Source: Limanda limanda (lineage: Eukaryota; Chordata; Actinopteri; Pleuronectiformes; Pleuronectidae). Taken from it: DNA of 64,000 nucleotides. Both the position numbers and the translations under genes were made by a program. The notes beneath the pieces were generated by a model. It had not been told where the DNA came from and did not search any database. It saw only the letters and a program-made list of their open reading frames with translations. Location: contig NC_083656.1 of assembly GCF_963576545.1 (NCBI RefSeq), forward strand, positions 8,064,811 to 8,128,810, given 5' to 3'. Of this stretch, positions 24,780 to 38,112 are shown one piece after another (positions within the stretch are counted from its first letter, which is position 1; each line of letters starts with the position of its first letter).

Positions 24780-25620
24780 TGCCGGTTTTTCAGAAATGGA
24801 CGTGGGGCGAGAGACGTGTGCGGAGGCAGACGGGAAGAAGAAAGAGGGAAAACTTGACGTCGCTCTGGTTCATTTTCAACAGTTTAGGCGCGTTAATCAT
24901 CGCATTACCGCTGATTAAAAGCTTTCGCGTCTCTAATCAGGAAGTTGACAGGCAGATCAAAGAGCAATGCACAAATTTCTTGCCTTTTAATTATCTGTAC
25001 AACACCACACCTCGGGCAGCTCTTCCCTGCCTATCTCCTCAAACTCGGTGAAAGACGGAGAGGAGATCTAACACTTACAACAGTTCATTATCCAATAAAA
25101 ATTGGAGATTGGGAGAGGGGGGGGGGGATACACATGCTGACACACACAGTCGTGCCCACACACACACACAAGGCACGGAGGCGTCATGATTTTTGAAGAC
25201 CTGGGAGAGGCCTGCCGTCTCCTTTATTAACATGTTCTGAATTTGGATGATCTTAATAACGTTTGTCAAAATCGGACTCGGCTCATTTGCATGTTTTGAC
25301 AATGCCAGTAGGGAGCCTCCCTCTATTCTTCCTCAGGATGCTTCGGAGTGAGTGTTTAACACGTTTCAACACCCACTGATAATAGCTTCTCGCTGCTAAA
25401 CGAACAAAATAACTTGCTAAATGGGCTTTGTTAGATTCGCCCACTCGGCCCCTCCGTTTGGGAGTGAAAGTTACAACGGATGCAAACGCCGTCAGGCAGA
25501 CACAAAGAGGCTTCGAGACCGTCTTGATCAACGTTTGATCACCGCTCCTGTTCAAACCGACGAGGATATGACGCCTCCTGCAGCCCGACTGTTCCTGCCC
25601 AGCTGTTACCTGTCAAGTGG
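24780..25620. promoter_or_regulatory. Candidate enhancer with homeodomain, TCF and octamer sites
   Basis: Unique and CpG-richer than its flanks. It has TGACGTCG near 24857, three TAATCA-type sites at about 24894-24940, AGATCAAAG at 24954-24962 (consensus TCF/LEF), the octamer ATTTGCAT at 25285-25292, and TTGATCA repeated 11 bp apart at 25524 and 25535. The sites are seen directly. The regulatory role and target (vti1a or the neighbour expected from synteny, tcf7l2) are inference. Confidence 0.35.
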
Positions 25621-28600
25621 GTTTGGACATGAAAAGTCCATCCTACTTCAGGAGAGGATTTGGCATCGCTTTGGAGGTTCTCAAAAGTCCTCCACGCGCC
25701 TCGGTCTCTTCAGTGCTGGAACAGATTGCCTGCCTGACTCATGATCACATCCTATTTTTTTGAATAAAAGAAAGCAGTGGATCACTCTCTCCCTTCCCCC
25801 CCATTAACAGCTCACTAAATGAACCCTCGTTACGTCAATGATATGTAAAACAAGCATGGTCGAAAACAAACAAACAATCTGTGGGGACACAGGACTGTCG
25901 GCAGCAATTTAGAGATGGAGGAAAAGGAGGGCATGAAAGCGAGACATCAAACATTAGCCTGAATGGAAGGCGCAGGCCATTAGAAGTGGTTGCTCTGACA
26001 GGATCTGACAGTTGGAAACACTTAAAGATTATTTTCTTCAAACTTTGAATTCATTAATACTCATGAGCTGATGAAGGGCTCCCAAAACACAGCGCAAAAA
26101 AAAAGAGAGGGCCGGGTGCTGAAGCTAGCTGGAGAGTGATGGGATACATCAAGGAGGCCGGTTCACTTTCCTTGGTACCAGTTAGAACTTAAACTACAAC
26201 TTTAAACAAATCTGACCCACCATGTTCACTACTGGTGGCACATTCCATCACTTCCAATGTAAAAATGTAGAAGATTTTTTTTTCCGGGATTACCACGTCC
26301 AATTAAGAGATTCAGAGAATAGGTCTATACTGAAAATGTGTTTAGAATAACTCTGAACACTATAAAGGACATATTGTTTCCATAACCCCCGATGTCAGGC
26401 ATTAAGTTGTTAACCACAACTGATTGAAATAATGGCCACAGCCACACATTAAAGACTGAGATTGTAAAAACTTCCCTTTCAAGTTAAAGGAAGAAAGGCT
26501 TGTTAAACTTCGCTGCGTATGTATGAAAATAAAATATTCATCCTATGTTTGTCTCATGTTGAGGAGCTGAATATAAAATACTTCTTTCTTGTATTTCTGC
26601 ATAACTTTAACATATTTCCCATCTGCATTGCTGGCATGCATCAAATTGCTCGAGCGATTCACTGCAACAGGCACAGTTGCCCTCTTCTGTGCAGACGATG
26701 CATCAAATTGTCTTTGGCGAATCTAAGGTGCTCTGACAATTTCATTTGAGCGAGCAACAGTGCAGCCTGTTAACAGAACAGTGTGTCATTGTGGCTGCTC
26801 TGACAGCACAAACACAAGTTTGTGTTTAACTTTGGGGTAATACCATTGCACTTCCCCGCCCTGGTAAAAGGAAAATAATACTTCTATTATAGGGGGAATA
26901 CGAGGCACAGAGGGGACTCACAAAAGAGAGACACATCATGTGCGTCATTTAACAATGACCGGGGCCACGGAGCTGAAGACAGATTACTGTCAGCTGTCAC
27001 CATGAATACGCACAACATGGCACGACATGCGAGGGCATGTCAAAGCTCCTGTGTACAGTGAACATTGTTGGTTTGTTTTCTGCTTACTTTACATTGCTCC
27101 TTTAAATCATCGAGCCCCTTCCAAGCATTTCAGACATTCACAGAAGTCCAGACTTTTTCCGGACATTTTCTAGAGGGGCTGTGTAAAGGCCTTTTTTAGC
27201 AAGTTTTCCTGCCGACCCCTGATTAAAATGTCACAAGAGCTCACGTGAGAGTACGGCTGGAAAACAGTGAGCGAGTAGGCGTGTTGATGACGTTTCCAAC
27301 ACCCAACAGACATGAAACTAGAAAATAAAATATCTCAGGAAAAAAAAAAGAGACCTTGACAAAGAGATGGAGATGATTGTAGGAGACAAAATCTCATAAT
27401 GAAAGATCTATAACTGAACTACAGATTTTAGGCTTAAGATAACTTGAAGCTGTTTATTAAATACTCAGGTTCAGTCCTGCACATTGCATTACACAATGCG
27501 GGAGCGATAAATGGGATTTTTCCCTTAAGTGACATAAATGTAGTCGAACACTGTGCATCACTGCTGGGGTGACAGCGCATCTCCTTTTCCTCCTCATTAA
27601 CTAAAACAGGCCTAAGTGAATACCCAACCCACCTGCCACCGTCTTACACACTAATGAAGCATGTCTAAGTTTTCAGACATGGCAGAACTAATTTAATCTA
27701 CCTTCTAAGGGGCCTGAGCACCGTCAAATTAATTATTCATAAAGGACATGATATTGTAACTCAACTGTCAACTCGGTAGCTGGCCCCCTTTTTTCTAACC
27801 TCACTCTGCCTGTCGCTCTCTTTTGTCTGGGACCGTCTTTTCTTTGAAAGAAAGTCCTTCGCTTTTAATCTATAACTAAGAAATACACATTGTCATTAGC
27901 TGCTGAACAAAATCATTTCTTTCTTTGTGTTTTTGAAGTTGCCAATGAAGGTGACAATAGGCTAGGGGAGAGTTTCTGCAATTGGTGCGGCTCCCTGCGG
28001 GTTTTACAGTATGCTGATGAGGCCAGCTTCACCGCAGAGAAAAAAGAAAAGACACAAAGAGAGAGAGAGAGTCATCAAATCTGTAATAACACAACCTTAG
28101 ATACCTTTTATTTCTCCCTCATGAATAATGTATGCCATCTGGCAAAGCTAATCTTACCAGAATGTTGCTTAGACAGGTCGGCCACCAGGAGGTGGGGCAG
28201 CATTTCCTTTACACAGTGATTCTGTTGGCCAGGTGTCATTTTCTCCTCAGGGGCAGGACGATGGTATGCGACCCTGTCGTGACTGACAGGAACAGCAGCA
28301 GCCTGGCATTGCTACAAGACCCTATAGTGTGAAACTAATACTAATATGCTGATTCCTCACACAAGGAGTGCAAATCAGCAGGAGGTCCACGGCAGCCAAA
28401 AGAAAAATACTAATTCTTTCAGTGGGTCTATTTTGCCGGAGTATCCGTGCACAAGTTCAAACTTTGAACACAAGGTGCTACATGATCAAGCAACGCCACC
28501 GAACATGAAGCACTTGCACCAACTCTGTGACTCTCTGCAACTGGTGCTGTAAATGAGAAGATGTGTTTTTTTTATATTTGTCCAGAAAAACAACATGCAA

Positions 28601-31600
28601 GTAATTTCACAAACAAAGGATTAGTATTTTTAGGCGACAATGTAAGAATGCTTCGGGTTTTTAATGATAGAACAGTGCAAAAGAAAGAGAAAATCAATTG
28701 CCAGTGCGTCTGCAGCAAACACCATCTGCATGGGAGATGGGCTCAGATACAGTGCAGCCATTAGCGCTGCAATATGAGCAGCGACAGTGGGCAGCCTTTG
28801 CATGCTCCGTTCCCTGATTGTAATTGAGGCCGACGTGTGACAGCCCCCCATGTGCCCTCTCTGCAGTGGCCCGGGGCAGAGGGCGTGCTGACAGAAGAGG
28901 AAACGGAGACGGTGGCACAGGGTCCTGGCCTGGCACGGCCATGGCATGGTACCCTTAGGGGCACTGACCCTCCCCCTATCAACCCGCCGCAACTTTCGCT
29001 GCCTCACCTCTGTCACCAGGCATCTCGGAGGCTAACGAGAGGGCACCCGAGACTGCTTAACAATTCTACCACATCCGTTGGCTGGGTATGCAAGCAGCTC
29101 CTTTTCCCTCTCTTCCGTCAGTGTTCCTCTCCCCCTGCTCTGAGACCTTTAGTGAAATAAGTGTCAGCCTGAGGAGACAGGCGCTCATCAACACTTTATA
29201 CCTGGGAGGTATATTAATGCTGTGATGGTTTCCTGGAGGAGGGAAGGGAAAAAAAAGCTTTGTCCTTATAGAGCGAGATAAAGGACGAAGGCTTGGACAA
29301 CTTTTGAGGATGTTAACTTTGGCAGTGTTTATGTGAATATAATGTGAAAGGTATGAAAACACGAGACAGAAGCACAGACAGAAAATAATCTCAAGTATAG
29401 TCACTGGAAATACTGATAGTTGGCCAATGAGTTTCACAAAGAAGCTATATTTATCTAAAGTTTCTCTTGATCAATAACGTATAGATAGGAATAACATGAT
29501 GTGGGAGAGAGAGCAAGGGGATTTCAGGGAGAGAGCAAGCGTGAGAGAAGAAGAAAAAAGAAAGAGAAAGAGAAAACGCATTAGTTTCCTTGTAGAGATC
29601 CTCCCCACCAGGATCCGAGTTACAAATGAAACTTCACTTCCACAACAAGTGGAGCTGGAAGCCTACAGGGGCCTTCTGGTATCCAGTCGGAGATACATAA
29701 TTAAAGGAACACGGAGAGGGAGCATGTTATTACCAATGTTTTCATTAGGCCAAGTTAACACACTGGTCTCCCACAAGGCCCACATACAACAGGCAAGGAA
29801 GTGGATGCAATGGGATGCGGCCTATAGGGATTTCAAACTCTGTTCACGAACAGTTCACATTAGCACTGGTTCTGCACCATCCCACCCTGGCCATACCGCT
29901 ACTCTACAAATACATTTAATATTGACATCAGAAATATGAAGAAGCATGCACGGGCCTGCCTTTTTTTTTTCCTCTTCATGATATTTCACTCTTCTCCCCA
30001 ACATCCAGGCTTAAATTAGCCAGGATTTTTAAGATCAGGGACTGTTTTTTAGGCTATGAAAAATGGATTAAATGAAGAGGAAGTCTGGCCTAATGAGCTC
30101 CCTGGGCTACGGAGCAGCAGGGACCATGAGGGGAAAGAAGGGAGACGAGGCAAGCCTTTGAGGAAGAGGGGGCCGCAGCCATGCCCAAAGTGTGCCAGCT
30201 TCTCCTCGCTTTAGCGCCAATGGCACAGACGGCACCTGGGCAAGGCTCGGCCACCCTCGTCTGGTGCCAAAGGAGAAGAGAGGCAGAACAGCAAGTTTGT
30301 GTTGAACCTAAAAAGTTCTACTGGCCATTTTTAGTTTTATATTTCAATTTTTTCGCTGATGGCTCAGTCCTTGCTTGAGGAAATGAAATTATCTTTATTG
30401 TGTTTGAGCCTACACAGTCTGTACATTAATTGGCACAGACTATAAAAAAAAAGTAAGGAAAAGAGTTCTTTTTAAAAGGAAAAATATCGGATTCTGACGC
30501 ACTTTCACTCAACTGGCTCAACAGTGTGGTGTCCACTGAGGTAAATGCATCAGTTATGAATAGAGTGGCCCAGAGAGCAGACCCTCAAGTTATCAAGTTG
30601 TACTTTAAGTTTTCAGCCTCCTCTCTTTCCTCATTTTCCTTCTAGTTTGATTTCCTCCCTGATTAGATACACAATGTGGAATTTGGGTTCCACTCCAGTC
30701 GTGAGTCATCCTCGGTCTAGACACAACTACTGCTGGAATATTATCATTAACTGAAGCCAAAATATGTCTTGAAATGAGTTAAACGTTAAGGCAGCATGAG
30801 CAAAGACAAAATTTCTGATTAATACTAGTGACAAATAGAGTTTTGATATTATTTTTCAATGCAGCTCTATATTAAGCTTTGTTTTAACTATATATGTGTG
30901 TATTATTTGTAAGTATATATTATATTATTGTCCAATGCTACTGTCATTTTGTGGCAAGGTATTTTTGAATAGTGAAAACAATCAAAAGTCAATTCCCTTT
31001 TGATTCCCTTTATTATTCATCGGAGAACACGATGATTTCAAAACAGTGAGCCTCCAGAGATTTGATCAGAATAATAATTTAAATACTTCAGCGATTGTGG
31101 GAGAATAAAGAAAACAAAATGAAAGTAGATGTATGGTTACTAGGCAAGTGCTAATTTCACACTAATAAAACCCTTTCTTCCTTCCATTCATCTCACATTA
31201 AAGAATTAGCTGCAGCAAAGACACTAAACCGGGCAGACTGCCAATGACCATAGGACATTGGACGTTGAGTCTTTATGTCTTAGGAATGTCAACAACTGTC
31301 CACAGCCACAGAAAGAAGGAGGTGGAGTTCATGGACCGGGGCCGGGGAGGAGGAGGAGGAGAAGAGGAAGGAGGAAGGGATTACTCTGGCAGGTAGTGGC
31401 TCCTGGATGCCGGCCAAAATAAAGACAGAGGGGAAGAGAAAACAAAATAGTGGAAGACAAAGCTCCCTCACTCAACTTGGAGTAATACAGGTCAAAAGGA
31501 ACACGGAGAAAGACAGAGAGAGGCCGGCAGACAACGTAGAACAACAGCAACGAGAGAGGACAGGAAGGGGAGGAGGGGGGGTGTAGGGGGGTGTAGCTGG

Positions 31601-33000
31601 CACATTCTTCAGCTACTTTTCCTGACAGCGATTAGAACCTGTCAGAGCCTCTCAACCTGCCACTCCTCTGCACTCATAGGAGGCCTGTCATTACAAATAG
31701 CCCAGATTAAAATACCACACTCCTGGGACACAGGCCTTGACCCCCACCAACCCCACATTGCCAAATGTCTACCCACACAGTCGCCCACCCTGTCAAGTGG
31801 GAGGGAGGAGGTGGAGGGTGAGGGGAGGCTGGCAACGGTGAGTAAGCAGGAGGGCACTTAGGTTTAGAGATGTTAAAAAAACAAAATGGTTGGGAGGGTA
31901 ATGGGTCTTTTGGTTAGGAGTACAGGCGCTGACCTTAAAACACAAAGCATCGGAGGGAGAGAGAAGCTAAGACGTGCAAGGAGGAGCTAGAAAGAAACAC
32001 AAAGTGAGAGAAATAAATAAATAAGATAAACTGCGCACAAATACAAAAACGAACGCAATCTAGGGACAGAGGGCTCCGTCAATTTCCATATATGTATCTA
32101 ACATTGAGCAAAAATGAGCCTTAAATCTAATTGCTGCTAATAAAAAAAACATTAGGAAAAAAAGCTGAATATATTAGTTTTTGGTTTGTTTAGTTTTTTT
32201 GCGTGAATTGCTGGACAGTTTTTCCACACTTGTCCTGAACCCGAGATGACTATCAATGCAGTTTAATTAGGCTAATAGCAGCAAAGCACTGGGAAATATG
32301 ATGGGCTTTCAGCTCAGGCCTTTTGTAAACGTCAACATGTATTTCTGTGCGAAGCGGACGCATCGCAAAGAGAGAATAATGAGTCCAACGTGTCCTGACT
32401 CTATCTGGTGCCAACACGAATCGTCTGTCCTGACACTGAAAAATGACCTATCTCAGCAAGATTTGGAGAGCGGGTGTGTGTGGGGGGGCTGAGACGTGTG
32501 TGACAGTCGCCAGCACCATGCTGACAGCCCAATAGAGTTGAGGAGGAAGGCATCATTAGGATCACACACACAAATGTGGAGATGCACACATCGACGCGCA
32601 AATATTTATGTACAGAATACTCAAATGCACTCCATCAGACAAGACAAAAATGTGTGCATGCCTGCCTGCACAGAAAAAGAGAGCGAAACATCTCTCGACT
32701 AATATTTTGTAGCTCAGACAGAGCGTGACGTCGTGGCCGCTGTCATGTCACAGTGGCAGGCACACTGTGGCAGAGGCAGGCGAGGCTAAACACGACCAGA
32801 ACAGACAGGAGATACAGATTATGTGACATACCACATCTTAGTTATGCATAGCCTTAACACAAGCATAGACACATGGCTGAGCACAACTCCACCGGGCATC
32901 GTGTGATATGATACACACATAACTGTCACTAAATGTAATTAAAATAGATAAGCTTGAAATTACCTGACAGCCTTTACGAGTTACAAATCAACATCCGTGC
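25621..33000. other. 35.2-kb intron, unique sequence
   Basis: No exon, RNA gene or clear transposon. GC-richer patches lie at 28780-29060, 29560-29900, 30080-30290 and 31300-31860; the last is purine-rich with G runs. Open frames within them (up to about 147 codons) lack domains and splice borders. AT-rich sequence separates the patches. Confidence 0.55.
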
Positions 33001-34561
33001 GGTGTCATAAAAAAAAAAAAGAAGTACACACGGTGCGTGAGAAACCGATTCAAATCAGTGTGGATACCTTTCATTTGGTGGCTCGTAACAAAAGAGAGAA
33101 AACGGAAAATTAACCCACAGAGACTGATGTCACATTCATCAAATCAGACCCCGACCTGAAGCGCCTCTTTTGTTTTTCTCTCAAAATAGCAGTGAAATAC
33201 TCTTTGATACGTGGACAGCACGTGAGTCGGCCGGCCTGAAAACAGCATTAGCTCCCCGTGATGAATTTAAATGAGCAAACTTGGCGAGTTGACGGACTCG
33301 TCTTCCTTGTGAGCCCCGTCTCCTGAGAGGAGATGACAAGTGAATGATGTGCAATTAGGCCCATCACTTGCTTAATTGTGCAAACAAGGGCTGGGGGGGA
33401 AGCAAACAACAGGGATAATAGAGAGACTACATGCAAACCTTTTACATAAACACCTCAACTAAATCGCTAATAAAAGAAATTTCCGGCGAAATCCACCAGT
33501 AAAACATAGACGACTGGTCAGAGATCAACTGCTGCTCAACCAAACCTTTTCCGAGACACGTCGACCCAGCAAGCAACTAATTAGTTCCAAATATCCAGTC
33601 CATAATAATTTCTGCTGGGCTGCAGTTTGTGTTTTCATTCTCGCCAGCAAAAGCGAGAAACTTGCATTTGTATTGTACTGTATTGTGTTTTTTGTTTTTC
33701 AAGAAAAAGCTTGGGTTTTTATATTCTGTTGGCTGGTTCTCTATTCCTCTCATTACAGCGGAGGAAGCAAGGGGGCGAACAGAGGGAAGCAGGGATACGA
33801 GGAGGTGACAGAGAAAGACAGAGATCTCCAGTGACATGTTGAGACAGAAGCAGCTGATAGTTATCTGTGCACCGAGCCCAGGTTGTGCTGCTGCGAGTTA
33901 GGCTTACACCAATGATGTCTGGAACGGGAAAAACAAAATCCAATGACGTTTCATGACAGACAACCTTCTCTTCGCTGCTGCGGCGCTGTCAAGTGGCCAC
34001 CGCTAAGGAGTGGGTCATTCTGATTGAGGACTTTTTGAAACACTTAATTGAAAACAAATCCAGAAATGTTCACGACTTGATAGGACGACTAAATTTGCTT
34101 AAAGCATCCGCTGAGAGTTTCTTTACCACCGCGGAGATGACAATGTCCCAAAAAAGACTTGTATAGCGGAGATACAAAATCCAAAAGTGGCACGACCTGC
34201 ACAGAGGTGTGTCTCGGTTTGCAAGTCAGATTACCACACGGTAAGTTTCCGCCGAGAAGTGGGAACAACGCAACGCATCCTACAGCCTCTTTTCTCCTCG
34301 CAGGTCGTGCTCTCCGAAAAGTATGAAGAAAAAAAAAGAGCCCCTCACCTAATTAGAATAACAAACAAAAACCCTGGCTGCCAGCTGCACAGTATTCCTA
34401 CAGTATATCATACCTAGACAGTACAAGCATATAATGTATAATGTATAGGCCGCTCGCCCACCACATGTGAAAAATATGTACATATTCCAAAACAATGAGG
34501 TGGTACACAAGTGCAAGTGGCAAGAGGGAGAGGGAAGGAGTGTGTGCACGAGTGTGTGCAC

Positions 34562-34563
<2 letters not shown>

Positions 34564-34617
<54 letters not shown>

Positions 34618-34640
34618 GCGTGTGTGTGAGTGTGCGCACG
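34564..34640. repeat. (GT)n with GC interruptions
   Basis: About 25 uninterrupted GT units followed by GCGTGTGCG and GAGTGTGCGCAC. It is preceded by a 14-bp tandem duplication of the AGTGTGTGCACG type. Confidence 0.98.
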
Positions 34641-35635
34641 CAACTCCTGATAGTGACCCCGTACCTCATCTCCAGGGCATAAATAAACATGTGTGTGAGC
34701 GAGCCTGTGGATTATAATCAGAGAGAAAAGGGAATCAAATTTATTCTGCAGCTGTCATTAATATTTCAGGGCTGTTACTGTAGCCCATGTGAGAGAGCAT
34801 GAATGATTAATTTAGACATCACCTCTGTCACAATCCCTTACCAGGCCCGGCCCGTGATCCACCTTTGAGAATAGTAAACAAAAGGTGGGTTCTCCCTGGC
34901 TTTTTGTTGTGGTCTGGTTTGGGGCTGTTCCTGTCTGGCAAGCAGGATGGAGGGGGGGGTAAGGTGCCGCCTGGTGTTGTCAGACAAGTTGGCTGTCTCT
35001 GTGGTTTGCCTGTGACATTTAGGGCTTGTGAGAACAGCAGTGGCTGGGTGCTAGGGACCACATCCACACCTGCAAGTGAAACTTATTGCAAGATCACGCG
35101 TGAGTAAGAAGTTAACCTGGCGTTGGAGGGAGGGACGGCTGAGCTGAGTGAGCTCATCCACAGACAGACAGGCAACTACGTTTGGGCAAAATTAAAAAAT
35201 ACCAGAGCATCTTTTTTTTTTGTTTACAACACGGGAAACTGGCAAAACAAAACAGAGCAGAGGCCGCTACAAAAGCTCTGCTAATACCCCGTCTGTGTTT
35301 CTCATCAACAACAAAGCTGAAGATAACAGCACTGGCAGCGTACACCAAACACAACTGTTCAACCCACATACATCAATAGCCCAAACACTCTGACAGGCAC
35401 GTGTTAACACACTCATTCCAAGTCGATGGATGAGCATCTTAGCAGGTGATGGATGGGAAAGGCTTCCGCGAGGTCCTATCAAACTGACATGTGCCCCATA
35501 CCTGTGTTTTTTGATTTGTGTTTGGGCTTCGTGTGACGCTTGTCTGACAAGTGGAGATCACAAGGAGACAGGATCCATGTATCCGACCGCTGATGCCACT
35601 GCTGCCGTCTCCAGGGCCTGAGGGCGTGGTGGTGC

Positions 35636-35673
35636 ATGTGTGTGTGTACGTGTGTGTGTGTGTGTGTATATAT
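35636..35673. repeat. (GT)n to (TA)n microsatellite
   Basis: GT repeat with one AC interruption ending in TATATATA. Confidence 0.95.
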
Positions 35674-36189
35674 AATGGAGAGAAACTAAGTTTATGTAGA
35701 GTCTATAAATGTCTCTCAGAACACCGTTGACTATGTGCGTTTGTGTACGAGAGCAAATTCATATGTTTATGTATGTTTTAGATTATTATATAGTAAGTCA
35801 TAATGTGTGTGTGTGTGTTGTGTGGGGCTACCTGCTGTGCACTGAGCCCAGAGGGGCAAAGCGAGGAGGGATGACACTGATGCGATGTGTTGGCATGTGC
35901 CCTCGGGTGTTTTTGGTGTGGTTGTCATTTTGTTGTTTTCGTGCGGCTCCCCCCTTCGTCATACCCCGCATTATTCAAATAACGCGCCCCAAAGTTCCAT
36001 AAATAAATAATGAATTCAGAACTCGATGGATTGATGAACAGTGATGGAGAAGTATTTGTTTTTTAGGGGGGGTTTTTCCACAGATTTCTCATTGTTTGGA
36101 CAAAGTCTTTGACAGGCACTTTTCTCTTGGGAGGCTGAGCTTATCAGAAAGAGAAGTGCTGGGTTAGAAGGATGCTGTCTCGCTGAGCT

Positions 36190-36308
36190 CTGTGTGTGTG
36201 TATGTGTATGTGTGTATGTGTGTGTATGTGTGTATGTGTGTGTGTGTGTATGTGTGTGTGTCTGTGTGAGTGTGAACGTGTGTGTGTGTGTGTGTGCGTG
36301 CGTGTGTA
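36190..36308. repeat. Compound TG/TATG repeat
   Basis: 119 bp of TG units regularly broken by TA, giving TATGTG-like higher-order units, and ending in GCGTGCGTGTG. Confidence 0.97.
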
Positions 36309-37228
36309 GATTTATTCAAATTCAAACCATGGCTTAGCTTTTTAAAAAAAGAAATTCCACTCTAAAATAGTTATCTGGATAAACTGGCTGTGTCGGTCAA
36401 TAACTTGAAAGCCACAACCAAGTGTGTCAGGAGGTCAGACTCGACAAGAAGAGCACGAATGCACCATACATAATCCAAAACATACACCCTCTCCCTCTCC
36501 GTCTCCAGCACGTACACACAAAAATCACACACATATACAACAAAAAATTAACATGATAGAAGATTACATATGGGATCACAGACTCCTGAACTTTTTTTCT
36601 CACACATAAACATGTTACAACACCCCGATCTTTTCTCCAAACAAATCTCCATAGCTTATGAGACCTAAGGAGGTCAACATGCATCTGAAGGCATCCTTGT
36701 CTTTCCCCAGACAAAAAAATGTGTGGGACTTGAAAGCAGCGGCAACTCGCTGACTCTCTTCTCTATAGTTCCTACAGCCAATGCAGATCAATACGCAGCC
36801 ATACATACCACAACTGGAATAACTCCAGTCAAAGGTTACTTCTTTTTCTCTGTCTCTTCATTTTAGCAGGGTGGAGGAGGATGAGGAGATGGAGGAAGAG
36901 AGGAGACGGCTATGGAGAAGTAAGAGGAGAGCAAGAAAGATAAAACTAAAATGATCCCCTCTCTATAGTTGCGGAACTATGTGCTAATGGGTTTTGACAC
37001 ATCGCCAGCAGGCCAAAGAAAGAGGGGGCTGGGGGTGAGTCGATAGTGGTGCGCGACGGTGGCCAGAGGCGAGCAGCAGCGGCTAGGCCGAACCCCTGGT
37101 ACTAGCATTGGCTGGGGGCCTGACCACTAATCATTAGAAAGGCAATGAGTCCTCTAGTGCTTGCAGCTACCTTAGCCTTCCCAGGGAGCCACACCACCTA
37201 GTGAGGGCCCTAGTGTGAACATTCATGA

Positions 37229-37280
37229 ACACACACACACACACATATATACATATATATGAGTGTGTGCATGTGTGTGT
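37229..37280. repeat. CA, TATATA and TG patches
   Basis: Short CA run, then ATATATACATATATAT, then TG-rich sequence; a compound low-complexity patch. Confidence 0.85.
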
Positions 37281-37880
37281 CCAGCATACATGCCATGCCT
37301 TGATACAGATGCATATACGACCACTAGGCTTTAAGTCCACAAAACTGGACACATATGCAGGGAATAGATGTGCATGAAAACAACTAAGTGCAAAGTTACA
37401 TAGAAATACAGAACACTGACAAAAAGCTTGACACACACACAGACACACACAGTGTTTTATGATGTATGCCGTGTCAGCCAGCAGTCGTCTACAGCCTTTG
37501 ATGCGGTGGCTCTATTATTAAGTGCGGTCCCTTGTCCTGCCCCTGCACTGGAAACCGCCTCTCTGGAGACGCCACACAAACTACTCCCAGGTCACGCCGG
37601 GGCTCGGGCACCTCACCTGGACACCATGCATTTTTAAATGCCTCAAACTGATCCTGACACGCGGCTTCAGACTAGACTACCAAATGAGATGGAGCTCCTG
37701 TAATTGGCAGAGTCAAGTTTAAAGGAAAGTTTAGTGTAATAATACCACTGGTCTTGAGCTTCTAGTGTTTTCTATGAACGCAGTCTCACAGCTAATTGAT
37801 TAAGCAGTGTCCTGTTTGTTTCATCCATGGATGCACTGACAGGTGTTGAAGTTAATGAGTCATAACTGATTTGTTTTGTT

Positions 37881-37898
37881 AAAAAAAAAAAAAAAAAA
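37881..37898. repeat. A18 homopolymer
   Basis: Eighteen A after TTTGTTTTGTT. No adjacent retrotransposon body was recognised, so a poly(A) tail is not supported. Confidence 0.95.
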
Positions 37899-38079
37899 CA
37901 TGTTTAAGTATCAAGTATATGGATTTATCCCTGTAACTTAATGATGAATGCAGGTGATGGTTGATTGGTGGTTATTATTTGACTTGTTCTCATTGGATCA
38001 CATGTCAACACGGGCTGCTGCTGAAATACCTTCCTTGCATACTGCATTTTTAAATTGACGGCATGTTTGGAAACCAGTT

Positions 38080-38112
38080 AATGCCATTTCACTGTGCTGG
38101 TGAAATGGCATT
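38080..38112. repeat. Perfect 13-bp hairpin
   Basis: Arms AATGCCATTTCAC (38080-38092) and GTGAAATGGCATT (38100-38112) are exact reverse complements around the 7-nt loop TGTGCTG. A further six pairs (TTTGGA with TCCAAA) are possible outside an 8-nt left bulge. No known element was recognised. Confidence 0.8.

Larger units (their letters stand above)
33001..38079. other. 35.2-kb intron, microsatellite-rich part
   Basis: Carries the TG arrays at 34564, 35636 and 36190. A unique stretch at 34700-34860 has the palindrome GATTATAATC (34710-34719) and ATTAATATTTCAGGGC-like sequence. A purine-rich patch lies at 36870-36960 and a GC-rich patch at 37010-37130. No gene supported. Confidence 0.55.

Noticed and set aside
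29496..29939. 147-codon frame starting in an RKRKRK-rich stretch
   Set aside because: The basic stretch is the translation of an AG-rich low-complexity run; the rest has no recognisable family.
34190..34310. 11-bp inverted repeat GCACGACCTGC / GCAGGTCGTGC separated by 99 bp
   Set aside because: Arms of 11 bp at this spacing are expected once or twice by chance in 64 kb.
34187..34340. Exon-like signals on the plus strand: GTAAGT at 34241 and TTTCTCCTCGCAG ending at 34303
   Set aside because: The implied intron would be only 63 bp and the flanking peptide matches nothing known; most likely chance signals.
37881..37898. A18 run as a possible retrotransposed poly(A) tail
   Set aside because: No retrotransposon body, processed gene or target-site duplication was seen next to it.
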